From: Serinus canaria
Lineage: Eukaryota; Chordata; Aves; Passeriformes; Fringillidae
Assembly: GCF_022539315.1 (NCBI RefSeq)
Contig: NC_066326.1
Span: 19,050,601 to 19,114,600, forward strand
Direction of reading: 5' to 3'
DNA: 64,000 bases
Position 1 is the first letter of the stretch. Each line of letters opens with the position of its first letter. The position numbers were made by a program, and so were the translations under genes. The notes under the pieces are model-generated. The model was given only the letters and a program-made list of their open reading frames with translations, ran no database searches and was not told where the DNA came from. Below, piece by piece: positions 10,446-22,510 of this stretch.

Positions 10446-10800
10446 AAGGGTGTTTTCCTTCTGGGAATCAGGAACACGTGCTGTGGGGCCGGCTGCACCT
10501 GTGGGAGCAGTAGGGAGTGTGAGCCCATGCTGTGCTGCACTGCTGAGCTGGCGGCATGGTGGATCCGGGCAGGACGCTCTCCCTTTCCCCCAGAGCTGGG
10601 GCCTGCAGGCACCTTGCCGCCCCTTGGCACAGGCTGTGCCTCCCAACAGAGCCCAGCAGGCCGGGAGGAGAGCCCGGGAGCGGCGCAGCTGCTTAGGCAG
10701 TCGCTGCTTCGAGGCCCAGGTGCCAAACCCATCCCTGAGCAGCCCCTGCCAGCCCTGGCCCTCCCTGCCCTGTGACAGCTCCCCCAGCCCCAGGGGAAAG
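10446..10800 (-). pseudogene. Fragment of the membrane-protein gene family (intron before the TM exon)
   Basis: On the minus strand this matches the GC-rich intron preceding the transmembrane exon of copy B (17.13-17.41 kb), including ggcctgctgggctctgttgg and the ctcccacag acceptor. The exon that should follow the acceptor does not encode the transmembrane segment; the sequence changes just after it and runs into the LTR at 10445. It is a decayed or truncated copy. Confidence 0.55.
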
Positions 10801-12300
10801 ACTGACAAAAAGTCTGCAGCCAGCAAAGAGATGGTCCCAGTAATCGTGTGCTGCTTTTCTTCCCTGCACTTGGTCCCAGAAACATCCCTCAGATGATGCA
10901 AATGCCCACACATGGACTGACCAACCCCTATGTTTTTCCAGTCTGCTCTCAGAAAGTTTGCCACAAATCCATCAATAAATTCCAGGTTACCTCTGTGAAT
11001 TGCACACTACAGTTTCCTTCATTTTTTCCCAATACCTGGAGGCTCCTGTATATAGTATTGGTCTTGAGGATCTCTGATTCTTTTCAGCAATTATTTTCTC
11101 TTGAGACGGATGAAACAGCCTTATTGGTTCTAGTTTAAGTAGGTCTTTTTTTTTTTCTTAGCATGATGATTTACTTATTATCTACATGTAAACTTATTTG
11201 TATTGATTTTTTTGTTGTTGTTCTCCAAGCAACTATTTTTGACAATCTGTCATCAAGTTCTTAGTGAATGTTCCATAGATGAACAATTTGGACTCTCTTT
11301 TAATAGGAATATAACAATCTCAGATAGCTGTATTTTTAATTTTGGTGACACCCTTTCTCCCCCCTCCCAGCTTCTACAATGATCCTTTTTGAAACATCTC
11401 TGAGGATAGGTAGAGTTGCTTGGGAAATGCTTGGCTTAACCTGGGAATGGATTATTATTTTTCAAGCAGTAAACCTACATTGCTTCAAGCTCCACAGCCT
11501 CCGTCCTGATTTGGGGCTCAATGCATGGATGCCTGCCTGAATTAAAACAATGTTTGTGAGGCAGCTGAAGAGCTTAGACCTCAGAGATTAAAATTCCTGG
11601 GAGGAGGAGGAGGAGGAAGAAAGGGTAAAAGCCTATTTCAAAGACTGTTTTTTCACTTCTAGTATGCCAGAAGTAGGGTAGACTACACCTGTCTTCAGAT
11701 GTCATGGAATTAGAAAACAACTCTCTACAGTGCCAGACACCAGCACAAATTCCTCAAGACTTTGCTTCCCAATGCATCAGCTTTAATTCTAGTGAGAGGT
11801 AGGCCTTACTTACAGTCTGATCACAGCAAATCCACAAAGCAATCTTGCCACTGTGGGAATGGCAAGAAGAACTTGCTTGTGAACATATGAATACATCCCA
11901 CTCAATCATGAACAAAATTTGCCTTGACTTGGAAGAAAGTAGACAAGAAGCAATGCAGTATTTGGGTTTTATCCAGTGATAAATGGGGCAAGAAGCTGTA
12001 ACAACTTCCCTCTTTGACAGAACAGAAGTACTGATACAGCCAATAATGCACCCACATGAAGGGAGAATCTTCAGGACACTCCTTTATTTCTTAACAAGGA
12101 ATGGGCAGCAAAATGCTGGCATTTACCTGAACTGGAAACTCTGCCCCTCTCCTGTTTCTCCTTGAGCACACTGTGTGTTATTTGCAGATTTCACTGCCCA
12201 GCCCATGAATCCTGTCGTGGCCAATTGCTAAATGACACAACTACCAAATTACAGGGGCCAGCATAATCACCCCAGCACTAACCCAGCCCTGCTTTGATGG
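10801..12300. other. AT-rich intergenic stretch; no gene seen
   Basis: No exon with plausible borders and no recognisable repeat, apart from a short gga run near 11600. Confidence 0.4.
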
Positions 12301-12304
12301 TGCA

Positions 12305-12798
12305 CAGGAGCACAGAATGGCTTGGCTTGGAAGGGACTTCTAGAGGCCATCTAGTCCAATCCCTGCAGTGAACAGGGACACCTTTAACTAGGTCAGGTAG
12401 CCCAGAGCATGAGCTTGAATGTCTGCAGGGATGGATGTCCACCTCTCTGGGCAACCTGTGCCAGGGTTTCAAAACCTCCCGTGTAAAATATGGGTTTCTT
12501 TCATCTAGTCTGAATCAACAATCTTTTAGATGAAAACCATTCCCCCTTGGTCTGGTCACAAAAGGCTCTACTAAAAATTCTGTCCCATCTCTTTTACAAA
12601 CCCCCCTAGTGTGCTGAAAGGCAGCAATCAGGTGTCCCTGGAGTCTGCTCTCTTCCAGGCTGAACAGCGCCAGCTCTCCCAGCCTGTCTCCAAAGCAGAA
12701 GGGCTCCAGCCCTCAGAGCATTTTTTCCCTCCTCCAGACTAGATCCAACGGGACCATGTCCTTCCTGTGTGGGGAACCCAGAGCTGGATGCAGTACTC
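12305..12798 (-). mobile_element. CR1 LINE 3' region, left part
   Basis: The plus strand reads the reverse complement of a CR1 3' end: cagaatggcttggcttggaa, ccatctagtccaatccctgc, and ctctgggcaacctgtgccag are close to the avian CR1 consensus as known. It continues at 13124 after an inserted LTR. 5' truncated, as is usual for CR1. Confidence 0.8.
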
Positions 12799-13117
12799 TG
12801 TGGTGGTAGAGGCAGAGACAATACAAAGACACATACTCCGTTTCCAGAAGGCTTCAAATCCTGTTTCTATTCCAGCAAGCCTGCTTTTTCTACATTCTTA
12901 CAAAGCTCCTAAGTTTAAACTTTGCTCATTGGTCAGGAGAGACAAGCAAAGTGCTTCTTGGAATAGTCAGTTACATGTTTCTCTTATTTATCCTTCTTTC
13001 TTTCTTGCATGGTTTTTATGACAACACTGTAGTAATAAATTCTTTCAGAGGTAAACATTGATCCTCTTGTCAAACAGCTCAATGGCTCAAAGAAGTCCCT
13101 GTAAAACCTCTTCCACA
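12799..13117 (+). repeat. Solo LTR nested in CR1
   Basis: A 319-bp element starts TGTGGTGG and ends TTCCACA, with the 6-bp duplication gtactc at 12793-12798 and 13118-13123. An AATAAA lies near 13035, suggesting plus orientation. The CR1 alignment resumes immediately after it. Confidence 0.8.
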
Positions 13118-13123
13118 GTACTC

Positions 13124-13285
13124 CAGGTGGAGTGTCACCAGAGCAAAGGGGTGGAATCACCACCTTCAAGCTGCTGGGCACTCTCCTTTGGATGCACATG
13201 CCTGGCTCATGTCCAGCCTCTCATCTAGCAGCACCCCCAATTCCTTCTTGGCAGGGCTGCTCTCCATCCCTTCCTGGGCCAGCCT
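13124..13285 (-). mobile_element. CR1 LINE 3' region, right part
   Basis: Continues 12305-12798: caggtggagtgtcaccagag and ggaatcaccaccttcaagct follow the CR1 order. Ends near 13285, where the gene-family 5' flank begins. Confidence 0.75.
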
Positions 13286-13598
13286 ATGAGATCAGCTGGG
13301 CTGAATCTGTGTCACAAGCCTTGGACAGAGCAGCTGGGCAGGATGAGCTCCCTCCCGAAGAAGGCAGATGCCACTCCCCACACAACTCCACCCTGGCCAT
13401 GAGGTCACAGCAGGCTCTGAGGTCACAGAGGTCCCAGAGCCCCGTGGTTGCACAGCAGCACAAGGACCGAGCAGTCAGTCCCTGAGCACAGCTGTTGCAG
13501 CAGCAGCGGCAGTGGCAGCAGTGGTGCTGACATTGGGACAGCGGTGTCAGGACAGCGGTGGCAGCAAGAGCTACGGGACTGGCAGAGGGCAAGGCACC

Positions 13599-13695
13599 AT
13601 GGCCCTTGCTCTGCGCCTCTTCCTGCTGCTCCTCCTGGCCGTGGCCCTGCCTGCCAGGGCTGCCCAGGCTGCTCCGCTGCAAGCGCGGAGAGCAG
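13599..13695 (+). CDS. Gene-family copy B, exon 1 (signal peptide)
   Basis: ATG at 13599 opens a 97-bp exon encoding the family signal peptide (MALALRLFLLLLLAV), ending phase 1 at a GTGAGC donor. Its 5' flank (13380-13598) contains CAG/GCA-rich sequence and the tgaggtcacag repeats seen upstream of the other copies. The next candidate exon, 14054-14125, follows a tag acceptor and continues in frame. Confidence 0.65.
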
Positions 13696-14053
13696 GTGAG
13701 CTGGCAGCCTGGCTCCCCTTTCCTGGGACAGCGCTCCCTGCTCCCCGGGAAGCGCTGGGGATGGTTTTCCCCAGGCCTTTAGGGAGGGTTTCCTCTGGAG
13801 GAGGGAGAGAGCCCTCATGGGCCTGGGGCTGTCCTCTTTCCTCTCCACGGACGTGTCACAGGGCCTGGAAATAGGCTGGAGAGTGTGCAGGAGGCAGGCC
13901 AGAGCTCCCCAGGCCTCTGTGCAGCTTTGGCCTTGTCCATTCACATCTGGCTCCCACGGCCTTACCCAACCCCCTTGCAGTGCCCAGTTCCCATAGGCAT
14001 GAAGGCGATCCCAGCACACCATGGAAATGGGTCCGGTGTTTGCTCCCCTCTAG

Positions 14054-15260
14054 ATGAGCGTGCTAGGAAGGTTTCTCCAGCAGCTCGACTCCATGAAGAT
14101 TTGCAGCCTCTTAAGCCTTCTGCAGGTATGTTGTCAGTGTTCCCCTCAGAAAAAAATCATTGACAACCTGGTGGGAACCAGGTGACAAAAGCTTCCCTGG
14201 CTGTTGGGTTACAGGGGTGTCTTCAGGGAGGACTTTTCAGGCTCCTTTCCTGGTTGCTGCTCACAAGCCCAGCTCCCATCGCAGGGGTGAGTAGTGTGTC
14301 CCTGCTGAACCCACAGGCTGAGCCATGGTTTTGTGGGATCCATTCCTCGGAAAATGCAAGTACATCTCTTAAGGTCCTCTGAGAGGGAGGAACAAACCTA
14401 GAGGAGACAGTAAGTCGCTAGAGGCATCCAAACGCACGGACAAGAAGCAGAGTGATCTAGAGGAGCACCGTCGTGGGTGCATTTCCCTCAGCCATGTCCT
14501 GGGGCTCAGCAGCTGGGGGCTTTGGCTGCACATCTGGACAGACCTTGTCTGGCACAGTGGGAAGGGATCCATGGCAGCCTCGCTGCCCCAGGGCTGCTTC
14601 CACGCCCTGCAGGGGCTGATCCCCAGCCTGGCCTGGCTGCAGCTTCTCCCCAGCCTCTGCAGGAAGGCATTTGGCATCAGCTGACATGGAGCCCAAACTG
14701 CACCACGGGCCATACATTCCTTGAGATCACCTGAAATTTCCTGGCAGATCTCTGGGTAGATCAGGAGGGGTGGTGGTTTGGAGAAGGAGAGAGCCCTGGC
14801 CCCACTCCAAGGCTTGGATGACTTCCTGAACGTTATTAATGACTTTGAGCAGCATTGCCTCCTGAAGATGTCACCTTCCCATTGTGGAACTGCCCCACCT
14901 GATCCCGCTCTCACTTTTCCTTCCTGCAGAGATGGAAGGAGAGGCTGTGCTGGAGGCTCAGTTTCCCAGAGGAAGCAGGGGCTCATTGGCAGCCTCTGCT
15001 GCAGGAAGGGAGGCAATGCCAGGCACAGTCACAGGAGGTAATTGCTGTGCCTCTGGGCCTGAGCCCTGCTGAGGCTTGAGCTGCCCTCTCTGCTGCTTGG
15101 CACTCCTGGCACACAGCATCACCTGATCTCCTCAGAGTGCTGGGTTCCCTGTAGAAGAAGGGGATCCTAGCACACCATGGGATGGTTCCCAAATGTGCTC
15201 CTTTTTAGACTGGGATCATGACTTGCATCACTTGGAAACCCTGGTAAAGCACGGGAGGGA
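14054..15260 (+). pseudogene. Copy B, first set of ectodomain exons, partly decayed
   Basis: A 72-bp block at 14054-14125 (phase 1 at both ends, DERARKVSPAARLHE...) occupies the position of the family's DWDHDM exon but has a different sequence. Near 14400-14475 is a homologue of the SLEAAK coiled exon (SKSLEASKRTDKKQSDLEEH), whose frame does not join cleanly. About 14770-14870 holds a GLDDFLNVINDFEQ segment. About 14932-15042 holds a MEGEAVLEAQF segment. A further exon 2 type block (DWDHDLHHLETLVKHG) begins near 15210. These look like an older tandem copy whose exons were not all kept. Exon borders are approximate. Confidence 0.4.
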
Positions 15261-15507
15261 GAAAGCCCTCACAAGCCCTGGTTTGCTCCAGCCACCCCTC
15301 CAGCAATGTGTCACAGGGCCTACAAAAGAGGTGGAGAGTGACCAGGAGCCCGCCCAGAGCTCCTTAGGGTCCGGTGCAGCTTTGGCCTTGTCCATTGACA
15401 TCTGCCTCCCGTGGCCTTACCCGACCCCATTGCAGGTCCCATTTCCTTAAGCCAGAGGGGGATCGCAGCACACCATGGAACTGGGTCTGATTTTTGCTCT
15501 CTTCTAG

Positions 15508-18362
15508 ATTGGCATCGTGACATGGCATATATGAAAAAACTGGTGAAAGACAATATGAAGATTCAGGGGCATGGTGGAGGCAAGTTCTCTGTGTGCCTTT
15601 CTGACAAAATAATCAGTGTCCATGAGGCAAGAGCTCACTCATGAGCCCCTTCCATTCACATAAGCTCAGTGTTTAAAGAATCTGGAAACCTTGCCCTGCT
15701 CCCTTCTGGAGCTCTGAGGGATCCCACAGGATGGCTTTCAGTGGGAGGAAGGAGCATTTAGCTGTCCTGTGTGCAATGCCAGTGTGTCCTTCCGTGTGCT
15801 CTGTGCAGCTGTGGAGAAGAGCAGAGAGGGAAGGTGCCCCGGGGCTTAGAGCTGTGACCCGGGGCTGAGCCTTTCACAGCTCCTGTGCCAGCCCCAGGGA
15901 GTCTGAGCTGCTCCTGCTGCCACTGCCAAGGCCTGGTCCTGGCTGGGGCTGGGTTTAGAGCTGCTGGCAGCTCCATGGAGCCCTTTCTGCCCCAACTGCC
16001 CCGCAAGGGGTACTCCCATTGTGGGGCCACTGCAGGCACGTGGTCCCCCTGCCCCTGCTCCTGAGTGGAAGGCAGAGCCGTGGGGGTGCCATGGAGGGCA
16101 CCAATCACCCAGGTGCCCTCACTGACACTCGGGCCTGAAGGAGAAATGGAACCACTTTCCATTAAGGTCCTCCTAGATGGAAGAATCAAGACACAGGAGA
16201 CAAGAAATCCCTGGAGGCAGCCAAACTTCTGGACCAGATGCTGAGTGATCTGGAGAGACGCCGTGGTGGGTGCATTTCCTTCAGCCTTGTCCTGGGGCTC
16301 AGCAGCCGGGGGCTTTGGCTGCACAGACGGACAGGCCGTGCCCGGCAGAGCGGGAAGGGATCCATGGCAGCCTCGCTGCCCCAGGGCTGCTTCCATGCCC
16401 TGCAGGGCTGTTTTCCAGCCTGGCCTGGCTGCAGCTTCTCCCCAGCCTCTGCCGGAAGGAATTTGGCATCAGCTGACAGGCAGCCCAAACTGCACCTGAG
16501 ATCCTGAGATCCTTTTCAATTTCCCAGTCTCCAGGCAGATGAGGTGTAGGGGCTGATTTGATGAGAGAGAGCCCACGTCCAGCCCCAGAAACCTGACCAT
16601 GTTCCTGATCCTTATCTACAAGTATTGTCTCCTGAAGATGCCACCTCCCAGAATGCTGAATCATTCCATCTGATCCAGGTCTTCTTTTTCCTTTCAAAAG
16701 CAATGAATCAAAAGTCTGTGCAGATGCTGCCATATCCTACAGGAAGAAGTGGCTTTGTGCCAGCCTCTGATGCAGGAAAGGAGGAGATGCCAGACATGGG
16801 CACAGGCAGAGGAGGTAATTGCTGTACAGGGCTCAGCCCTCAGCGGGGCTATGTGGCAGCAGCTCTTCCCCCAGGGCCTGGAGACACCTCTGGAGGCTTG
16901 GAGGCCTCTGGATCTCATTCAGAGTCCCGGGGAAATGGGACTCGTGCACCAACGTCCCTCCCGCTGTAGCTGCTCCGGAGCTGGCCCTGAGTGCCCAGAG
17001 GCCCAAGGCACAGGAGCAGCCCTGAGCAGGAGCCCTGCCATGAGCCCAGGGCCAGAGCCAGCCCTGGCTCCTGACTGGGCAGGGGCTGCACTGGGTCCTT
17101 ACAGGGCCTGCCTCTGTCCCCTGGGGCTGGGGGAGCTGTCACGGGGCAGGGAGGGCCAGGGCTGGCAGGGGCTGCTCAGGGATGGGTTTGGCTCCTGTGC
17201 CTCGAAGCAGCGACTGCCCAAGCAGCTGCGCCGCCCCCGGGCTCTCCTCCCGGCCTGCTGGGCTCTGTTGGGAGGCACAGCCTGTGCCAAGGGGCGGCAA
17301 GGTGCCTGCAGGCCCCAGCTCTGGGGGAAACGGAGAATGTCCTCCCCTGATGCACCGTGCTGCCAGCTCAGCAGTGCAGCACAGCACGGGCTCACGCTCC
17401 CCATTGCTCCCACAGGAGTGCTTGGCAAGGCAGATACAAATGCCCAGAATCCACAGAACAACCCAAGAATATTCTGCCCCCAGGATGTGCTCACGTCCTG
17501 CATGATAGGCACGGTAATGACACTGTTCACTGTGCCAGTTTTCATTGGGCTGTGCTATGTTGGGTTCCGGTACTGGAAGGAAAAGAAACGGTAAGTTGTT
17601 GCTGATCTCTCCCCTCCAGCTTCTTTCAAGGCTGCACAGAGTCAGGGAGCGTTCCCAGTGAGGCTGCAGTGGAGTTTGGTCAGTCCATGGTTGTCCATGG
17701 AACTCTGCTGAGGGTTCTGCTGCTGCCCAGTGCTTTCTGTGGCCTCTTCACTGCTGGGCCTTGTCCTGGGGGACCCGCTGGGGCTGCAGCCAGTGCTGGC
17801 TCCCACTGAGGCTGCCTGGCCAAGAGCAGCCCCAAGGGCACAGGGCAGAGGCAAATCAAGGTGGGGAGGAGAAAGAGCAGGGACAAGCTTGCCCTGGAAA
17901 GGCAGAGGCGCTCTGGGGCCCACTGCTGGCCAGGGACCCTGCCCAGAGCTGTCCCCTGCTCGCCAGGGCCCTGAGGGGCAGCTCTGCAGCTGGGCCAGGC
18001 TGTGCCAGCAGCTCCAGCCGTGCTGGGGAGCCTTGCCAGCTCTGGGCCCTGCTGTGCAGGAGGGTCCCTGTGTGCCACTGGCAGCTGGGGCCTCAGCCAC
18101 CTCCTCTCTCCACAGTCGTGCTGCCGCTGCTCCAGCATCCCGGCCAAGAAGGCATGCCTCTCCCTCTCCTCCAGAGAGCCCAGAGACCGTCGGGTTTGAC
18201 AGCTCTCGCACGTGGCCTCGGCAGCAGCAGCTGCCCAAGAAAGCAGAGCACCAGCCCTCTGTGCCTCCCCCACGGCCCCCCAGCCCGGCCCTGAAGCGGA
18301 AGCCTCCCGAGATCCCCCCACCTCCTCCCCTCCCGATTGGCATCGTGACATGGCATATATGA
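15508..18362 (+). CDS. Copy B, duplicated unit 1: ectodomain, transmembrane and tail exons
   Basis: Candidate exons, in order: 15508-15573 (66 bp, DWHRDMAYMKKLVKDN...), a coiled exon near 16175-16265 (SLEAAKLLDQMLSDLERR), a NQKSVQML exon near 16690-16815, the transmembrane exon 17416-17590 (SCMIGTVMTLFTVPVFIGL then basic FRYWKEKKR), and the tail exon from 18116. The tail is Pro-rich (SVPPPRPPSPALKRK, EIPPPPPLP), resembling SH3-binding tails, and splices in frame from phase 2. Inferred product: type I membrane protein with short ectodomain. The coiled exon has a one-base length difference from the 48486 copy, so its phase is doubtful. The tail is cut by the duplication junction at 18335/18336 and stops at 18362 after about eight foreign codons. 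Family not recognised. Confidence 0.5.
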
Positions 18363-21163
18363 AAAAACTGGTGAAAGACAATATGAAGATTCAGGGGCAT
18401 GGTGGAGGCAAGTTCTCTGTGTGCCTTTCTGACAAAATAATCAGTGTCCATGAGGCAAGAGCTCACTCATGAGCCCCTTCCATTCACATAAGCTCAGTGT
18501 TTAAAGAATCTGGAAACCTTGCCCTGCTCCCTTCTGGAGCTCTGAGGGATCCCACAGGATGGCTTTCAGTGGGAGGAAGGAGCATTTAGCTGTCCTGTGT
18601 GCAATGCCAGTGTGTCCTTCCGTGTGCTCTGTGCAGCTGCGGAGAAGAGCAGAGAGGAAAGGTGCCCCGGGGTTTAGAGCTGTGACCCGGGGCTGAGCCT
18701 TTCACAGCTCCTGTGCCAGCCCCAGGGAGCCTGAGCTGCTCCTGCTGCCACTGCCAAGGCCTGGTCCTGGCTGGGGCAGGGTTTAGAGCTGCTGGCAGCT
18801 CCATGGAGCCCTTTCTGCCCCAACTGCCCCGCAAGGGGTACTCCCATTGTGGGGCCACTGCAGGCACATGGTCCCCCTGCCCCTGCTCCTGAGTGGAAGG
18901 CAGAGCCGAGGGAGTGCCATGGAGGGCACCAATCACCCAGGTGCCCTCACTGCCACTCGGGCCTGAAGGAGAAATGGAACCACTTTCCATTAAGGTCCTC
19001 CTAGATGGAAGAATCAAGACACAGGAGACAAGAAATCCCTGGAGGCAGCCAAACTTCTGGACCAGATGCTGAGTGATCTGGAGAGACGCCGTGGTGGGTG
19101 CATTTCCTTCAGCCTTGTCCTGGGGCTCAGCAGCCGGGGGCTTTGGCTGCACAGCTGGACAGGCCGTGCCCGGCAGAGCGGGAAGGGATCCATGGCAGCC
19201 TCGCTGCCCCAGGGCTGCTTCCATGCCCTGCAGGGCTGTTTTCCAGCCTGGCCTGGCTGCAGCTTCTCCCCAGCCTCTGCCGGAAGGAATTTGGCATCAG
19301 CTGACAGGCAGCCCAAACTGCACCTGAGATCCTGAGATCCTTTTCAATTTCCCAGTCTCCAGGCAGATGAGGTGTAGGGGCTGATTTGATGAGAGAGAGC
19401 CCACGTCCAGCCCCAGAAACCTGACCATGTTCCTGATCCTTATCTACAAGTATTGTCTCCTGAAGATGCCACCTCCCAGAATGCTGAATCATTCCATCTG
19501 ATCCAGGTCTTCTTTTTCCTTTCAAAAGCAATGAATCAAAAGTCTGTGCAGATGCTGCCATATCCTACAGGAAGAAGTGGCTTTGTGCCTGCCTCTGATG
19601 CAGGAAAGGAGGAGATGCCAGACATGGGCACAGGCAGAGGAGGTAATTGCTGTGCAGGGCTCAGCCCTCAGCGGGGCTATATGGCAGCAGCTCTTCCCCC
19701 AGGGCCTGGAGACACCTCTGGAGGCTTGGAGGCCTCTGGAGCTCTTTCATAGCCCCGGGGGAATGGGACTTGTGCACCAACGTCCCTCCTGCTGTAGCTC
19801 CTCCGGAGCTGGCCCTGAGTGCCCAGAGGCCCAAGGCACAGGAGCAGCCCCAAGCAGGAGCCCTGCCATGAGCCCAGGGCCAGAGCCTGCCCTGGCTCCC
19901 GACTGGGCAGGGGCTGCACTGGGTCCTGAGAGGGCCTGACTCTGTCCCCTGGGGCTGGAGGAGCTGTCACGGGGCAGGGAGGGCCAGGGCTGGCAGGGGC
20001 TGCTCAGGGATGGGTTTGGCCCATGTGCCTCGAAGCAGCGACTGCCCAAGCAGCTGCGCTGCCCCCGGGCTCTCCTCCCGGCTTGCTGGGCTCTGCTGGG
20101 AGGCACAGCCTGTGCCAAGGGGCGGCAAGGTGCCTGCAGGCCCCAGCTCTGGGGGAAACGGAGAATGTCCTCCCCTGATGCACCGTGCTGCCAGCTCAGC
20201 AGTGCAGCACAGCACGGGCTCACGCTCCCCATTGCTCCCACAGGAGTGCTTGGCAAGGCAGATACAAATGCCCAGAATCCACAGAACAACCCAAGAATAT
20301 TCTGCCCCCAGGATGTGCGAAGTTCCTGCATGATAGGCACAGTAGTGACACTGTTCACTGTGCCAGTTTTCATTGGGCTGTGCTATGTTGGGTTCCGGTA
20401 CTGGAAGGAAAAGAAACGGTAAGTTGTTGCTGATCTCTCCCCTCCAGCTTCTTTCAAGGCTGCACAGAGTCAGGGAGCGTTCCCAGTGAGGCTGCAGTGG
20501 AGGTTGGTCAGTCCATGGTTGTCCATGGAACTCTGCTGAGGGTTCTGCTGCTGCCCAGTGCTTTCTGTGGCCTCTTCACTGCTGGGCCTTGTCCTGGGGG
20601 ACCCGCTGGGGCTGCAGCCAGTGCTGGCTCCCACTGAGGCTGCCTGGCCAAGAGCAGCCCCAGGGGCACAGGGCAGAGGCAAATCAAGGTGGGGAGGAGA
20701 AAGAGCAGGGACAAGCTTGCCCTGGAAAGGCAGAGGCGCTCTGGGGCCCACTGCTGGCCAGGGACCCTGCCCAGAGCTGTCCCCTGCTTGCCAGGGCCCT
20801 GAGGGGCAGCTCTGCAGCTGGGCCAGGCTGTGCCAGCAGCTCCAGCCGTGCTGGGGAGCCTTGCCAGCTCTGGGCCCTGCTGTGCAGGAGGGTCCCTGTG
20901 TGCCACTGGCAGCTGGGGCCTCAGCCATCTCCTCTCTCCACAGCCGTGCTGCCGCTGCTCCAGCATCCCAGCCAAGAAGGCATGCCTCTCCCTCTCCTCC
21001 AGAGAGCCCAGAGACCGTCGGGTTTGACAGCTCTCGCACGTGGCCTCGGCAGCAGCAGCTGCCCAAGAAAGCAGAGCACCAGCCCTCTGTGCCTCCCCCA
21101 CGGCCCCCCAGCCCGGCCCTGAAGCAGAAGCCTCCCGAGATCCCCCCACCTCCTCCCCTCCCG
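15508..21163 (+). repeat. 2,828-bp direct tandem duplication
   Basis: Bases 15508-18335 and 18336-21163 match almost base for base with scattered substitutions. The junction joins the middle of the tail exon (tcccctcccg) to the start of the DWHRD exon (attggcatcgtgacatgg), with one or two bases of microhomology. Confidence 0.9.
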
Positions 21164-21187
21164 AGCTCAGCACCCTGGTCCAGCTAG
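18336..21187 (+). CDS. Copy B, duplicated unit 2: ectodomain, transmembrane and complete tail
   Basis: This is a near-identical repeat of 15508-18335 offset by 2,828 bp: exon 18336-18401, the coiled exon near 19003-19093, the NQKSVQML exon near 19518-19643, transmembrane exon 20244-20418 (SSCMIGTVVTLFTVPVF) and tail exon 20944-21187. Unlike unit 1 the tail reaches its own stop (SSAPWSS then TAG at 21185-21187), so the genuine gene end is here. It has no separate signal exon; if transcribed it would depend on exon 1 at 13599 or be a read-through alternative. In the 3' flank there is an A tract at 21447-21465, but no AATAAA was found. Confidence 0.5.
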
Positions 21188-21838
21188 GACTGCAACTGGG
21201 CCAGCCACGCAGGCTTTGGGCCACCAATAGCTTGGGGCACCTGCTCTCCTCTACAAATAGCCCCTGTCACCTATGGGCAACAACCAGAATCACTTTTCAT
21301 TCTCTTGGACCTTCAACTGGAAGAGCTGAAGATTCTTCCCACACCCTTTCTCATCCTTTACCACCTTGATTTTCATACCGTTGGGAGCTGATTGCATCTC
21401 TTAAAGACTTTATTTACACTGCATGTTTTACCTTACCTGTCAGGGGAAAAAAAAAAAAAAAAAAATTCTTCAGTTTAGAGTTCATTTTTAGTGTGGTTGG
21501 GCTGCTCACATTTTGAGCAATTAATTTTCCATGGTACTTCTTCTTCCCTTTTCATTGCTATCCATAAAAAGTTCATCTGGACATAAAAATCAGCAGAATT
21601 CCTGAGATTTACCTCAAAGCCCAGAGGAGAATCTAGCACAAAGTACCCCCCCTTGTGTACTGCACAAGAAATATTCAGAGGAAAATACAGTGGCAGCTGA
21701 GACTCGTTGAACTACCAGAATATTGAGCCTGCAGAGGAGGCAGACAGCCCTGGCAGTGACTGAGGGGACTTTTCCTTACAAACTCCTCTGGAAGTGTGTC
21801 AGTCCAGGAGAGGAAAGCTTTTAAATCTTTGCCTTACC
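21188..21838. other. 3' flank of copy B; no further gene seen
   Basis: Unique-looking sequence with an A tract at 21447-21465; probably 3' UTR followed by intergenic DNA up to the provirus. Confidence 0.4.
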
Positions 21839-21844
21839 TTCCTC

Positions 21845-22510
21845 TGCCGCGCTGCTGCATCGAATGCACTTCACTCCTCTCCGAGCGGGGGGAAGGCGAC
21901 CACGGTAGCTCAGAGCACAGCAGCAGCTAGCAGCGGGGGGCACTACCTGGATCTGTCAGGGATGTCTGGGCAGCGCCTTTGGCAGAAAGCAACAGTATTG
22001 AGAGGAGCGGCAAGGCGGAGAAGCCAGAGAGAAAAGAGGGTCTTAACTCGCCTGGTGCCCAGGGAATCCGGCGGGAAAAGACAAAGGGGAGCAGCAGTAT
22101 ATAAAGGGGTGTAAAAGAACCAATCGGGGGAAACTGAGGAGGGGAATCAACATAACTGACACCGGTGGCAACTAGTGATACACGAACAAAGGAGGGGCTC
22201 AGGGCAGCTGCCCAATCACCCCCTGTGGAAGGGAGAAGTTTCTGGAAGGATGGGGGCGTTTCAGGAGATGAACAGGGCTCTGGAGGAGGGGAAAATATAA
22301 CGAAAGGGGCAGTTGCTAGGGGAACGGGGGTGGAGACAAGGGCTTGGCAGCGAGCCCAGACAGGGAGGACACCATTCGAGGGAAAGGGGGAACCAGGACT
22401 GAACCATCGAACTGGGTATAGGGTTGTAACTGGGGGAAGCATCACAAAAGGGGAGAACAATACAAAATAGGGAAGATAACTCAATTGGGAACTGAACACA
22501 CACCACAACA
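21845..22510 (-). repeat. 3' LTR of the beta-type provirus
   Basis: Begins tgccgcgctgctgcatcg and ends accacaaca on the plus strand. A TATA-like TTTATATA on the minus strand lies near 22098-22106. Pairs with 28866-29539. Confidence 0.88.

Noticed and set aside
13599..15573. ITPRIP-like membrane protein family, often expanded in birds
   Set aside because: The signal peptide and small ectodomain exons are multi-exonic and no nucleotidyltransferase-like domain was found; no supporting motif could be named.
16186..19316. Long minus-strand ORFs opposite copy B (for example 18586-19224)
   Set aside because: GC-rich antisense frames with no domain, duplicated only because the DNA is duplicated.
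17416..21187. ADAM-type metalloprotease: the transmembrane exon plus Pro-rich tail resembles ADAM cytoplasmic tails
   Set aside because: No metalloprotease (HExxH), disintegrin or EGF-like Cys pattern is present in any neighbouring exon, so the similarity is only compositional.
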